From SXXZ01 sp964386625 (lineage in GTDB: Bacteria > Verrucomicrobiota > Verrucomicrobiia > Limisphaerales > UBA9464), in contig CAYLTF010000001.1 of the NCBI GenBank assembly GCA_964386625.1, forward strand, positions 1 through 64,000: a DNA stretch of 64,000 nt, read 5' to 3'. Below the pieces are notes generated by a model. The model made no database searches and was not told the DNA's origin. It saw only the letters and a program-made list of their open reading frames with translations. The position numbers and the translations under genes were made by a program. Shown here in pieces: positions 20,360 through 29,511 of this stretch. Each line of letters starts with the position of its first letter. The stretch's first letter is position 1.

Positions 20360-23092
20360 ATGATTCCTCCATCCTTCCTCAGGGCATCACTGTCGGTCTG
20401 TCTGAGGGTCTGCCTGATCCTGGCAGCGGGACTTGGCCATGGGGCGGAGGCGCCGCCCCTCAATGTGGTGCTGATGGTGGCCGACGACCTGGGGGCCCAT
20501 GATCTGGCCCTGACCGGCAGCCGGTTCCACGAGACCCCGCATCTCGACCGGTTGGCCCGCGAAGGGGTCCGGTTCACGCGGGCCTACTCGGCCTGCACGG
20601 TCTGTTCGCCGACGCGGGCCGCGTTGATGACGGGCAAATACCCGGCCCGACTCAAGATCACCGACTGGATCGCCGGCCACGATGCCCCCAAGGCCAAGCT
20701 CCGTCCGCCGGCCGACTGGGTGAAGGCGCTGCCGTTGTCGGAACTGACCCTTGCCGAACGGGCCAAGGCCTCGGGACGGGCCACGGCCCACATCGGCAAA
20801 TGGCACCTGGGTGGGGAAGGGTTCGGTCCGCTCGAGCAAGGCTTCGAGGTCAACCTGGGCGGAGATCACCGCGGTCAGCCGCCCTCCTATTTTTCCCCCT
20901 ATGGGCTGCCCAGACTCGCGGACGGGCCGCGCGGCGAATACCTCACCGACCGCGAAGGGACCGAGGCGGCGGCCTTCATCCGGGGACATCGTGAGCGCCC
21001 CTTCTTCCTCCAGGTCGCCTTCCACTCGGTGCACACGCCGCTGCAGGCCAAGGCCGAGTTGGTGGACAAGTATCGCCGCAAGGCCGCCCGCATGGGTGGC
21101 ACCCAGACCAATGCGGTCTACGCCGCGATGCTGGAGAGCCTCGACGCCGCCGTGGGACAGGTGCTCAAGGCGCTCGACGAGGGCGGTCTCGCCGAGCGCA
21201 CCGTGGTGATCTTCACCTCCGACAATGGCGGGCTGGTCCTGGGGCAGAACCCACCGACCTCCAATGCTCCGCTGCGCTCCGGCAAGGGGTCCCCCCACGA
21301 AGGCGGGATCCGTGTGCCGCTGCTGGTCCGATGGCCGGGGGTCGCGGTGCCCGAGGCTCGCGTGGAGGAGCCGGTGATCTCCATGGACGTGGCCGCCACG
21401 GTGGCGGCGGCGATGGCCGGTCAGGCGACGCCCTCGCTGGAAGACGGGTTGAACCTCTTGCCGCTGCTGAAGGATCCGGGTGCGCGCCTCCCCCGCGAGG
21501 TCCTCGGCTGGCACTACCCTCATTACCATCCCGGTGGGGCCACCCCGTATTCCGCCATCCGCTCGGGCGACTGGAAGCTCATCCAATACTACGAGGACGG
21601 TCGGCACGAACTGTACGACTTGGCGCAGGATCCCGGTGAGACCCGCGACCTGGCCGCATCGCAGCCGGAGCGCGTGATGGCCCTGGCCCGCCGCTTGGCC
21701 GACTGGCAGGGCAAAGTCGGGGCGCAGTGGCCGATGGCCAACCCGGAATACCAGGCCAAGCCCCTGGCTCCCCTGGCCGACGGCACGGTGCTGCTGCACT
21801 CTCGCTCCGCCTCGGTGCACGGAACGGTCCTGCGGTATGAGCCCATGCCCTTCAAGGATACCCTCGGTTGGTGGGCCCGCGGCGAAGATTGGGCCGACTG
21901 GAGCTTCGAGATCCCTCGGGGCGGATCCTTCGAGATCGAATTGACGCAGGGGTGCGGCCGAGGTTCGGCGGGGAGTCGTGTGGAATTGCGCGTCGGCGAT
22001 CAGGTGATTCCCTGGACCGTCGAGGAGACCGGTCATTTTCAGAACTTCGTGGTCCGTCACCTGGGGCGCATCACGCTCCCGGCGGGGCGTCATGCGATGG
22101 CGGTCCGGCCCGTCCAGAAAGTCGGCGGCGCGGTCATGGACCTGCGCCAGATCCGCCTTGTGCCGGCGCGCGGCGAGGCCTTGCCGACCGAGGCCTCGCG
22201 CATGGTGCGCTCGGCCTCCCGTATCGTGGTGCTTGGCGACAGCATCACTTATGGCGGCGATTGGGTGGAGTTCCTCGAGGCCGGGCTTCGGCGGATCCAG
22301 CCAGATCACCGGCCCGAGATCCTCAACCTGGGGCTGCCCAGCGAGACGGCCTCGGGCCTGTCCGAGGAGGGGCATGCGGGCGGGGCTTTTCCGCGTCCCG
22401 ATGTGCATGAGCGGTTGGGTCGAGTCCTGAGCCGCCTGAAGCCCGACCTGATCCTGGCATGCTACGGGATGAACGACGGGATCTATTTCCCGCTCGAGGA
22501 ATCCCGCTTCTCCAAATTCCGCGACGGAATCCGACGCCTGCATGAGGCTGCCGCCCACGAGGGGGTCCGGGTGATCCATCTCACGCCGCCCCCGTTCGAT
22601 CCCCAGCCGTTGAAGGGCAGGACTCTCCCGGCAGGTCTCCGGGCTTATCCCCAGCCTTACGAGGGGTACGATTCGGTTCTCACGGCCTATTCGCAGTGGT
22701 TGGTGGAGCAGCGTGCCCAGGGGTGGCAGGTGGTGGATCTTCATGGGCCGATGCGTCGCTTCTTGGAGGATGCGCGTACCCGAAATCCGGCCTTCTCCCT
22801 GTCCGGAGATGGGGTCCATGCCAATCGACAGGGCCATTGGCTCATGGCCCGGGAAGTCCTGCGCGCCCTCGGAGCCTCCGGAGCCTGGTCCGAATCCCCG
22901 GATCCGGACCTCTGCATCGGCTCGGCGTCGGCCCAACGCGATCCGTGGCCTCTGATCCAGCGTCGTCAGCGTCTTCTCAAGGATGCGGCACTCGGATTCG
23001 TGGGGCACCGCAGACCGGGGATGGCCGCCGGAAAACCTTGGGAACAAGCGGTGTCGGAAGCCCGTGAAATCACCGCTCAAATGGACCGTTGA
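20360..23092 (+). CDS. Secreted sulfatase fused to an SGNH/GDSL hydrolase
   Basis: The 910-residue exported protein joins two enzymes. A signal peptide (to about residue 29) precedes a type I sulfatase domain (about 33-460). That domain has the metal ligands Asp42-Asp43 and the formylglycine motif C82-S-P-T-R in CTVCSPTRAALMTGKYP. A beta-rich module (about 477-605; LGWWARGEDWADWSFEI, TGHFQNFVVR) of the sort seen after sulfatases in PVC bacteria follows. An SGNH esterase-like domain (about 617-835) follows, with VLGDSIT (nucleophile Ser628), GMND and SGDGVH (Asp817/His820). A modifying enzyme (anaerobic or aerobic FGE) is needed for the sulfatase and is not in the window. The ATG at 20360 gives the signal peptide. 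Likely role: removing sulfate and acyl esters from a polysaccharide; substrate unknown. Confidence 0.9.
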   Translation: MIPPSFLRASLSVCLRVCLILAAGLGHGAEAPPLNVVLMVADDLGAHDLALTGSRFHETPHLDRLAREGVRFTRAYSACTVCSPTRAALMTGKYPARLKITDWIAGHDAPKAKLRPPADWVKALPLSELTLAERAKASGRATAHIGKWHLGGEGFGPLEQGFEVNLGGDHRGQPPSYFSPYGLPRLADGPRGEYLTDREGTEAAAFIRGHRERPFFLQVAFHSVHTPLQAKAELVDKYRRKAARMGGTQTNAVYAAMLESLDAAVGQVLKALDEGGLAERTVVIFTSDNGGLVLGQNPPTSNAPLRSGKGSPHEGGIRVPLLVRWPGVAVPEARVEEPVISMDVAATVAAAMAGQATPSLEDGLNLLPLLKDPGARLPREVLGWHYPHYHPGGATPYSAIRSGDWKLIQYYEDGRHELYDLAQDPGETRDLAASQPERVMALARRLADWQGKVGAQWPMANPEYQAKPLAPLADGTVLLHSRSASVHGTVLRYEPMPFKDTLGWWARGEDWADWSFEIPRGGSFEIELTQGCGRGSAGSRVELRVGDQVIPWTVEETGHFQNFVVRHLGRITLPAGRHAMAVRPVQKVGGAVMDLRQIRLVPARGEALPTEASRMVRSASRIVVLGDSITYGGDWVEFLEAGLRRIQPDHRPEILNLGLPSETASGLSEEGHAGGAFPRPDVHERLGRVLSRLKPDLILACYGMNDGIYFPLEESRFSKFRDGIRRLHEAAAHEGVRVIHLTPPPFDPQPLKGRTLPAGLRAYPQPYEGYDSVLTAYSQWLVEQRAQGWQVVDLHGPMRRFLEDARTRNPAFSLSGDGVHANRQGHWLMAREVLRALGASGAWSESPDPDLCIGSASAQRDPWPLIQRRQRLLKDAALGFVGHRRPGMAAGKPWEQAVSEAREITAQMDR

Positions 23093-23145
23093 GCCCCGCA
23101 TTCGGGAACCCCGAGATCGGCTCCAAAATATTTTGAAGGCCCCGC

Positions 23146-23174
23146 TTGACCTAATGGATGACTTTGAGCATAAC
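23146..23174 (+). promoter_or_regulatory. Candidate sigma-70 promoter for the PEP-CTERM gene
   Basis: TTGACC (23146-23151) and CATAAC (23169-23174) are spaced 17 bp apart in an AT-richer stretch 64 bp before the gene start. The predicted 5' leader is about 55-60 nt. Confidence 0.6.
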
Positions 23175-23237
23175 AGTTTCAAAAGGACGGGTCACAAAGA
23201 GGGCTCTCCTCCGTCACAACATAACCATTATCTGACT

Positions 23238-23945
23238 ATGATTCAGCGTTCGATCCTTGCTGCAGCCGCAGCTCTCGCCCTCGCAGCGTCGTCGGCGTTC
23301 GCCGGTACCATCTATTCCACCTCCGGAACCGGAAACGAGTTCTACGGTGTGGGAACGAGCATCTCCAACGGCCACCGTGGTTACGAGTACGGTGACCAGA
23401 TCACCCTGCCGTCCGAGGGCTACACGTTGTCGACGTTGTCCTTCGACTACTACTCCGCCTCGCTCGGTGGTTCCATGAACCTGAACATCTACGCCAACGA
23501 TGGTGCGTTGATCAACGGGGCCACGTTGCCGGGAACCAAGCTCCTCTCGATCCCGAACATCGGCATTTCTTCCGGTGTCAACACGGCCACCTTCGACTAC
23601 GCTCCGTACGTCGCCCAGTTCGGTGATCTCAAGCTCCCCAAGAACTTCACGGTCACCGTGAGCTTCTCGGGTGCCACGTCCGCGGCTGACAAGGGCCTGA
23701 TCATCGGTGGAGCGTCCTCCACCTCCGGTCAGCCCCACTTGAATGTCGGCACCTCGAGCGACGATTTCTGGCAGAAGACCGGTCCGGGCGCCAGCGATTG
23801 GGCTTTGCGCAAGCTCGACAACGCTCAGGCCGACAACTTCAAGATCACCGTGACGGCCAACGTCCCTGAGCCCACCACGGTGGCGCTCGGTGTGGTCGGT
23901 GCCGCGTTCTTGGGCGCCGCCGCCCTCCGCCGCAACCGCCGCTGA
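23238..23945 (+). CDS. PEP-CTERM sorting-domain exported protein
   Basis: The 235-residue protein has a Sec signal (MIQRSILAAAAALALAASSAFA). A Gly/Ser/Thr/Tyr-rich beta domain follows, and the C-terminal sorting signal VPEPTTVALGVVGAAFLGAAALRRNRR: Pro-Glu-Pro motif, hydrophobic helix, basic tail (positions about 209-235). An exosortase would process and anchor it to the cell surface or extracellular matrix; none is in this window. Codons such as GGT and CGT are more frequent than in neighbours, suggesting strong expression. It has its own promoter match and terminator. The start ATG 23238 places the signal peptide at the N-terminus; no Shine-Dalgarno is visible. Confidence 0.9.
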   Translation: MIQRSILAAAAALALAASSAFAGTIYSTSGTGNEFYGVGTSISNGHRGYEYGDQITLPSEGYTLSTLSFDYYSASLGGSMNLNIYANDGALINGATLPGTKLLSIPNIGISSGVNTATFDYAPYVAQFGDLKLPKNFTVTVSFSGATSAADKGLIIGGASSTSGQPHLNVGTSSDDFWQKTGPGASDWALRKLDNAQADNFKITVTANVPEPTTVALGVVGAAFLGAAALRRNRR

Positions 23946-23971
23946 TCGGTTCCTCTTAGGTCTTTCGTTTC

Positions 23972-24009
23972 AGGCGCGATGGGTGATCCCATCGCGCCTT
24001 TTTGTTTTT
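23972..24009 (+). terminator. Strong rho-independent terminator after the PEP-CTERM gene
   Basis: A perfect 12-bp stem (AGGCGCGATGGG / CCCATCGCGCCT) around a TGAT loop is followed by TTTTGTTTTT. It is the longest terminator stem in the window. Confidence 0.95.
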
Positions 24010-24220
24010 GGCGGTCGAGTCCAACCGAAGGACGGCCCGACTCTGTTCATTTCGCGGCGTCCGGTCGACTGCCATGGCCCCGGGGCTGGGATCCGGTCAC
24101 CACGGCCTCCGATGCTGTTCGGCCGAGGTCGGGGTTCACTCCCTTTCGGCGACAGGGTGCACCTCCGCCGGAACGGCGGAATCATTGGACAACCCGGTGG
24201 GTGTCACCTTTGATTCCTCC

Positions 24221-26350
24221 ATGCGCTGGATCGGATGGTTGCTCTCGCTCTGCTGGATGGCTGGGCAATGGGAAATTCGAGCGGAATCCGCCACCCGGGT
24301 CGAACTATGGACCGAGCAATCGATCGCTCGTCCGGGCTCGACCGTGATGGCGGCCATCCGCCTGCAAATGGCGGACGGGTGGCATGTCTATTGGCGCAAT
24401 CCAGGGGATGAGGTGGGCCGCGCAACCCAGGTCCAGTGGACCTTGCCGCCGGGCCTTTCCGCCGGAGCGATCCAATGGCCCCTTCCCGCCAAGACTTCCG
24501 AGAAAGAGTTCGAGACCCTGACCTACTCCGGGACGGTGCTCTTGCTCGTCCCGATCGAGATCCCCGTTGGTCAAAGTCCCGGGAATCTCACCCTTCAGGC
24601 CAAGGTCCGATGGCTGGAATGCCATGAGGAATGCGTGCCGGGTTCCGCCACGGTCGAGACCACTCTCCGGATCGATTCCGTCGTGGAGCCCTCGGCCCAC
24701 GCGGCCGAGATCCAAGCCGCCCGGGGGCGGGTGCCCCGCAAGGTCGCCGACCTCCCGATCCGGGCCGCTTGGGAGACTGCTGGGGAGGGCGATCCCCGGA
24801 AGTTGGTCCTCTCCTGGAAGCCGGCGGCCGGGATCTCTGGTTTCGATGTGTACCCCTTCGAGTCGGGGATGGGTGCGACGAAGGTATCCGTCAAGACCGA
24901 GGGGATGTCCCCGGAGGACGGCTTCCTGCGCATCCGCAAGAGCGTTCCGGCCGGGGAATCGGGCTGGCCCGAGCGCCTCGCGGGGCTCCTGGTTCCGGTG
25001 GGGCAGGGCGCAGCGGCTGAGCCGGTGGAATTCAGCATTCCCATCGAGTCGGCCCCGGCCGGGGGGACGAAGGCGGTCCAGGTGGCGGCCGAGCCGGTTT
25101 CCTTGGCCGAGTTGCTCATCAAGCTCCTCTCGGCCTTCGTGGGTGGTCTGATCCTGAATGTGATGCCCTGCGTGCTGCCGGTGCTGGCGTTGAAAGTGCT
25201 GGGATTCGTCCAGCAGGCCAAAGAGGAGCCCGGGCGGGTGCGCACCCTGGGCCTGGTCTACGGTGCCGGTGTGTTGGCGTCGTTCCTGGTGCTGGCCGGC
25301 GTGGCGTTGGCGGTCCAGGCGGCCGGTGGCACGGCCAGTTGGAGCGCCCCGTTCCAGAATCCGATCTTCCGGGTCCTCATCACCGTGCTGATCACCCTGG
25401 TCGCCCTGAATCTCTTCGGGGTGTTCGAGTTGACCCTCGGAGGTTCGGCCATGCAGAAGGCTTCCGACCTGTCTTCAAAGGAGGGCTGGAGCGGCGCGTT
25501 CTTCAACGGCGTCTTGGCGGCCGTGCTGGCGACCCCGTGCACCGCACCGTTCCTCGCCTCGGCTCTGGCCTTCGCCTTCCTGCAGCCGCCGCTGGTCATC
25601 GTGTTGTTCTTCATCGCCATCGGCGCGGGCTTGGCCATGCCCTTCGTGGCTCTGTGCTGGCAGCCTGCCTGGCTGCGATTCCTGCCGCGCCCCGGCGTCT
25701 GGATGGTCCGCTTCAAGGTGGCCATGGGCTTCCCCATGCTGGCCACGGCCATGTGGCTGTTCTGGTTCACCGCGGGGCGCTTGGGCGAGGGTGGCAGCGG
25801 GGTGCTTTGGTTTGGGTTGTTCCTGGTGGTGCTGGCCGCGGCGGCGTGGGTCTGGGGCGAGTTCGTGCAGCGTTCGACCCGAGGTCGGGGCTGGGCACGC
25901 TTCGCCACGGTGGCGCTGATCGTCGCCGGGTACTTCGGCCTGCTGGAGCGGCAGTTGGATTGGCGCACGCCTGCGACCGCCAAGAAAGCCAAGGGACTGG
26001 ATTGGCAGAGGTGGAGTCCGGCGGCCGTCGATCAGGCTCGCCGTGAGGGACACCCGGTGCTGGTCGATTTCACGGCCGACAGCTGCCTCAACTGCAAGTG
26101 GAACAAGGCGACGGCCATCGAGATCGACTCGACCCGGGAGCGGATCAAGGCGTTGGGAGTCCGGGTTTTCGAGGGGGATTTCACCGATGGAGACCCGGTC
26201 ATCGCCGAGGAACTGAAGAAGCACGGTCGCAGGGGAGTGCCGCTGGTCCTGATCTATTCTCCGGAACCATCCCGGGATCCGGAGGTCCTGCCCGTGGTGT
26301 TGACGCCGAGCCTGGTGGATGAGGCCCTGCGCCGTGCCGCCGGGAAATGA
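24221..26350 (+). CDS. dsbD: Thiol:disulfide interchange protein DsbD
   Basis: DsbD passes electrons from cytoplasmic thioredoxin across the inner membrane to periplasmic thiol pathways, including c-type cytochrome maturation. The 709-residue protein has all three parts. There is an exported N-terminal domain with paired cysteines C134-HEE-C138. The membrane domain (about 295-565) carries the conserved Cys317 (NVMPCVLPVL) and Cys440 (ATPCTAPFLA). The C-terminal thioredoxin domain has C622-LN-C625 (FTADSCLNCKWNK). The ATG at 24221 gives a signal peptide; in-frame starts further upstream would run into the preceding terminator. It is next to genes for c-type cytochromes, which fits a supporting role. 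Confidence 0.93.
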   Translation: MRWIGWLLSLCWMAGQWEIRAESATRVELWTEQSIARPGSTVMAAIRLQMADGWHVYWRNPGDEVGRATQVQWTLPPGLSAGAIQWPLPAKTSEKEFETLTYSGTVLLLVPIEIPVGQSPGNLTLQAKVRWLECHEECVPGSATVETTLRIDSVVEPSAHAAEIQAARGRVPRKVADLPIRAAWETAGEGDPRKLVLSWKPAAGISGFDVYPFESGMGATKVSVKTEGMSPEDGFLRIRKSVPAGESGWPERLAGLLVPVGQGAAAEPVEFSIPIESAPAGGTKAVQVAAEPVSLAELLIKLLSAFVGGLILNVMPCVLPVLALKVLGFVQQAKEEPGRVRTLGLVYGAGVLASFLVLAGVALAVQAAGGTASWSAPFQNPIFRVLITVLITLVALNLFGVFELTLGGSAMQKASDLSSKEGWSGAFFNGVLAAVLATPCTAPFLASALAFAFLQPPLVIVLFFIAIGAGLAMPFVALCWQPAWLRFLPRPGVWMVRFKVAMGFPMLATAMWLFWFTAGRLGEGGSGVLWFGLFLVVLAAAAWVWGEFVQRSTRGRGWARFATVALIVAGYFGLLERQLDWRTPATAKKAKGLDWQRWSPAAVDQARREGHPVLVDFTADSCLNCKWNKATAIEIDSTRERIKALGVRVFEGDFTDGDPVIAEELKKHGRRGVPLVLIYSPEPSRDPEVLPVVLTPSLVDEALRRAAGK

Positions 26351-26436
26351 TCCGCCGGCCGGCGCACTCCGGTCCGTTCTCCGGGCCTTGAATTGCGGGC
26401 TGGGTTTGTCGCTGGGGCCAGTCCAAGATCGGGCTC

Positions 26437-29400
26437 GTGAATTCTCCGGCTTGGGATTCCCTGCGATGGGCCTCGACGGCATTGGCCGTGGTCGGGGTTT
26501 GCCTGGGGGCCGAACCGACTTCGGCTCCCAAGACCCGGGTCAGTTATTCCGAGGCCTACGGCAAGACCGACAAGGCGACTCGCGTGGATCCTGGCGAGTT
26601 GCAGCGATTTCCTCCGGTGCCTGCCGATCGTGCTCTGGAGACGTTCCGGATCCGGAAGGGGTTCCACCTGGAACTGGCGGCGAGCGAGCCCCTGGTGGCC
26701 AGCCCGGTGACCATGGCCTTCGACGAGGACGGCCGTGCCTTTGTCGCCGAGATGATCGACTACTCCGAGCGGCGTGATGAGACGCCGCATGCCGGACGGA
26801 TCCGGATGCTGGAGGACGTGGACGGCGACGGGCGCTTCGATCGGTCGACCGTCTTCGCCGACGACCTCCCATGGCCGACGGCCCTGATCTGCTCCAAGGG
26901 CGGTCTCTATGTCGGTGCCTCTCCCGACCTCCTGTGGTTGAAGGACACCACCGGCGACGGCAAGGCCGACGAGCGGCGTGTCGTGGTGAGCGGTTTCGGC
27001 AGCGGAGTGGCCCGGCTCAATGTCCAGGCGCTCCTGAACTCATTCAACTGGGGGCTCGACCATCGCCTGTATGGCGCGACCGGTCCCAACGGGGGGCAGC
27101 GCGTGGCGAAGCCGGGGGCGGACGGTCCGGGACTCGATCTGCGCGGGTTGGATTTCAGCCTCGACCCGTTGACGGAGACGATCCGTCCGGAGACCGGTGG
27201 CGGGCAGTACGGGTTGAGCTTCGACTCGGCGGGCAACCGTTTCGTGTGCAGCAACAGCGACCACCTCCAGTGGATGGCCTACGATCGGGTCCATGCCACG
27301 CGCAATCCTTGGGTCTCGTTGCCATCCCCGCGCGTCAGCATCGCCGCCGACGGACCCGCGGCCGAGGTGTTCAGGATCAGCCCCGACGAGCCGTGGCGGA
27401 TCGTCCGGACGCGTTGGCGCATCAGCGGTGTCGTGCCGGGCATGGTCGAGGGAGGCGGACGGGTGTCGGGCTATTTCACCGGGGCGACCGGGGCGACCGT
27501 GTACCGCGGCGACGCTCTCGGGCCGGAATTCGCCGACAACGTCTTCGTGGGCGACGCCGGCGGCAACCTCGTGCACCGCAAGGTGTTGCACGCCGACGGT
27601 GCCGGGTGGGTGGCACGGCGTCCGGCCGACGAGCGGGACGTGGAGTTCCTCGCCTCGCGCGACACCTGGTTCCGGCCGGTGCATTTCCAGAACGGCCCCG
27701 ACGGTTGCCTCTACATCGTCGACATGTACCGCGAGGTGATTGAACACCCGTGGTCCATCCCCGAGGCCATCAAGCAGCACCTCGACCTCAATAGCGGCCA
27801 GGACCGCGGACGCCTCTGGCGGGTGGTTCCCGAGAACTTCCGACGCCCACCGGCGCGTCGATGGAGCCGGGCCTCGACCTCGGATCTGGTTGCCGCCCTG
27901 GAGAGCCCCAATGGCTGGGTGCGTGAGACCGCAGCCCGCCTGATCCATGAGCGCCAAGACCGGTCCGCGGTGCCCGGGCTGGCGAGGCTGCTCCAACGCT
28001 CGACCGTGCCGTTGGCCCGACTCCACGCCTTGTACTCGCTCGACGGGTTGGGCGCCCTCGACACGGTCGACCTTCTGCAGGCCGCGCTGGCCGATCCGGA
28101 TGAGCGCGTCCGCGGACAGGCCGTGGCCCTGGCGGAGCTTCGCGTGGGTGGCTCCGATCGTGACGCGCTCGGCCTTCGGGAAACCCTCCTGGCCCGGGTG
28201 ACCGATCCATCGTCGCGGGTGCGCTACCGGTTGGCCTTCGCCCTGGGCGCCTGGAATGGTCCAGGACGAAACGAGGCCCTGGCCCGTCTTTTGGCCCGGG
28301 ACGGGCAACAGCCGTGGTTCCAGGCGGCCGTCCTGAGCAGCCTGGCCAACGGAGCCGGCGAGGTGTTGCAAGCCGTGGTCGCCGATCCGGGATTCCTGCG
28401 GCAATCGCGGGCCGGCGATTGCCTGGAATCGATCGCCACCCTCATGGGGGCCCAGGCCGACCTTGCCGAGGTGGACCGGTTCGTCGACCAGGTGGTCCGA
28501 GTCGAGGCGTCGTCGACACACGCGCCGCGGATGGTGCGGGCGTTCCTGGAGGCCGCCGCGCGGTCGAGCGAGCCGGGGGCTTTCCGCCGCGCGGAGGATC
28601 GCTTGAAGGGGGTGTTCCGCGCCGCGCTCGATCGAGCGGCCTCGGACCGCGGGAACGAAGCGGACCGCGTCCGCGCCGTGGAACTGCTGGCGCATGGGCG
28701 TCCGGCCGAGGTGTCCGAGACCCTGGAGCGCCTGCTGGGGGCCGCATCGCCCCGGATTCGCACGGCGGCCATCCAGTCGCTGGGGCGCCTGACCGATCCC
28801 GGTGTGGCTGACCGCCTTCTCAAGCCTTGGAAAGGATATGGCCCCGAGGATCGCGTCGCCGTGGTCGCCCAGCTGGCCGGTCGTGTCGAGCGGGCCCAGG
28901 CGTTGTTGGCCGCGGTGGAGCGCGGTGAGGTGGGGGCCGCCGACATCCCGGCGGCCGCCGTCCGGAGCCTCCAGGCCCATGCCGTTCCGGCCATCGCCCA
29001 GGCCGCCCTGCGGTGTCTTCCGAAGGAGCCCTCCGCCGCCGACACCCTGGCGGCTCTTCAACCGGCCATCGACTTGGTCGGCTCCGCCGATCGGGGAATC
29101 CGCCTCTACCGGGAGCGGTGCGCCTCCTGCCACCGGGCCGGTGCCGAAGGCCATGCGGTGGGCCCGGACCTGGTGACCCTCCGCACGGCCGGCAAGGCCC
29201 GGTTGCTGACGAGCATCGCGCAGCCTCATCTCGAAGTGGCTCCCCAGTACATCGCCTTCGCGGTGGAGACGGCCGATGGCGAGACCCACTCGGCCCTGAT
29301 CGCCCGCGAGACACCCACTCAGGTGACCCTGCGCCTCGGTGGGGGGCAGGAACTCACCCTGGAGCGGCGTGCCGTGCGCTCGATGCGCAGTTCCGGACAG

Positions 29401-29511
29401 TCCCTCATGCCCGAGGGATTGCTCTCCGGATGGTCACCGGAGTCGGTGGCCGACTTGCTGGCGTTCGTGGCCCGAGCCCCGGCCCCGGCATCCTCCGATC
29501 CAAAGCCATGA
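26437..29511 (+). CDS. PVC-type membrane-bound dehydrogenase with HEAT repeats and cytochrome c domain
   Basis: The 1024-residue exported protein has three parts: a beta-propeller dehydrogenase-like domain (about 60-470; FRIRKGFHLELAASEPLVASPVTMAFDEDGR and DMYREVIEHPWSIPEAI, quoted in part), helical HEAT-like repeats (about 485-850), and a C-terminal heme-binding domain with C895-AS-C898-H899. This order is typical of a large family expanded in Planctomycetes and Verrucomicrobia. The substrate is unknown; a sugar-type electron donor is usually supposed. The start is a GTG at 26437 followed by a short signal peptide. It is coupled by an ATGA overlap to the next gene. Confidence 0.88.
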   Translation: MNSPAWDSLRWASTALAVVGVCLGAEPTSAPKTRVSYSEAYGKTDKATRVDPGELQRFPPVPADRALETFRIRKGFHLELAASEPLVASPVTMAFDEDGRAFVAEMIDYSERRDETPHAGRIRMLEDVDGDGRFDRSTVFADDLPWPTALICSKGGLYVGASPDLLWLKDTTGDGKADERRVVVSGFGSGVARLNVQALLNSFNWGLDHRLYGATGPNGGQRVAKPGADGPGLDLRGLDFSLDPLTETIRPETGGGQYGLSFDSAGNRFVCSNSDHLQWMAYDRVHATRNPWVSLPSPRVSIAADGPAAEVFRISPDEPWRIVRTRWRISGVVPGMVEGGGRVSGYFTGATGATVYRGDALGPEFADNVFVGDAGGNLVHRKVLHADGAGWVARRPADERDVEFLASRDTWFRPVHFQNGPDGCLYIVDMYREVIEHPWSIPEAIKQHLDLNSGQDRGRLWRVVPENFRRPPARRWSRASTSDLVAALESPNGWVRETAARLIHERQDRSAVPGLARLLQRSTVPLARLHALYSLDGLGALDTVDLLQAALADPDERVRGQAVALAELRVGGSDRDALGLRETLLARVTDPSSRVRYRLAFALGAWNGPGRNEALARLLARDGQQPWFQAAVLSSLANGAGEVLQAVVADPGFLRQSRAGDCLESIATLMGAQADLAEVDRFVDQVVRVEASSTHAPRMVRAFLEAAARSSEPGAFRRAEDRLKGVFRAALDRAASDRGNEADRVRAVELLAHGRPAEVSETLERLLGAASPRIRTAAIQSLGRLTDPGVADRLLKPWKGYGPEDRVAVVAQLAGRVERAQALLAAVERGEVGAADIPAAAVRSLQAHAVPAIAQAALRCLPKEPSAADTLAALQPAIDLVGSADRGIRLYRERCASCHRAGAEGHAVGPDLVTLRTAGKARLLTSIAQPHLEVAPQYIAFAVETADGETHSALIARETPTQVTLRLGGGQELTLERRAVRSMRSSGQSLMPEGLLSGWSPESVADLLAFVARAPAPASSDPKP

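Noticed and set aside
24002..24220. An upstream in-frame extension of dsbD
   Set aside because: It would begin inside the terminator of the PEP-CTERM gene and bury the signal peptide; the ATG at 24221 fits better.
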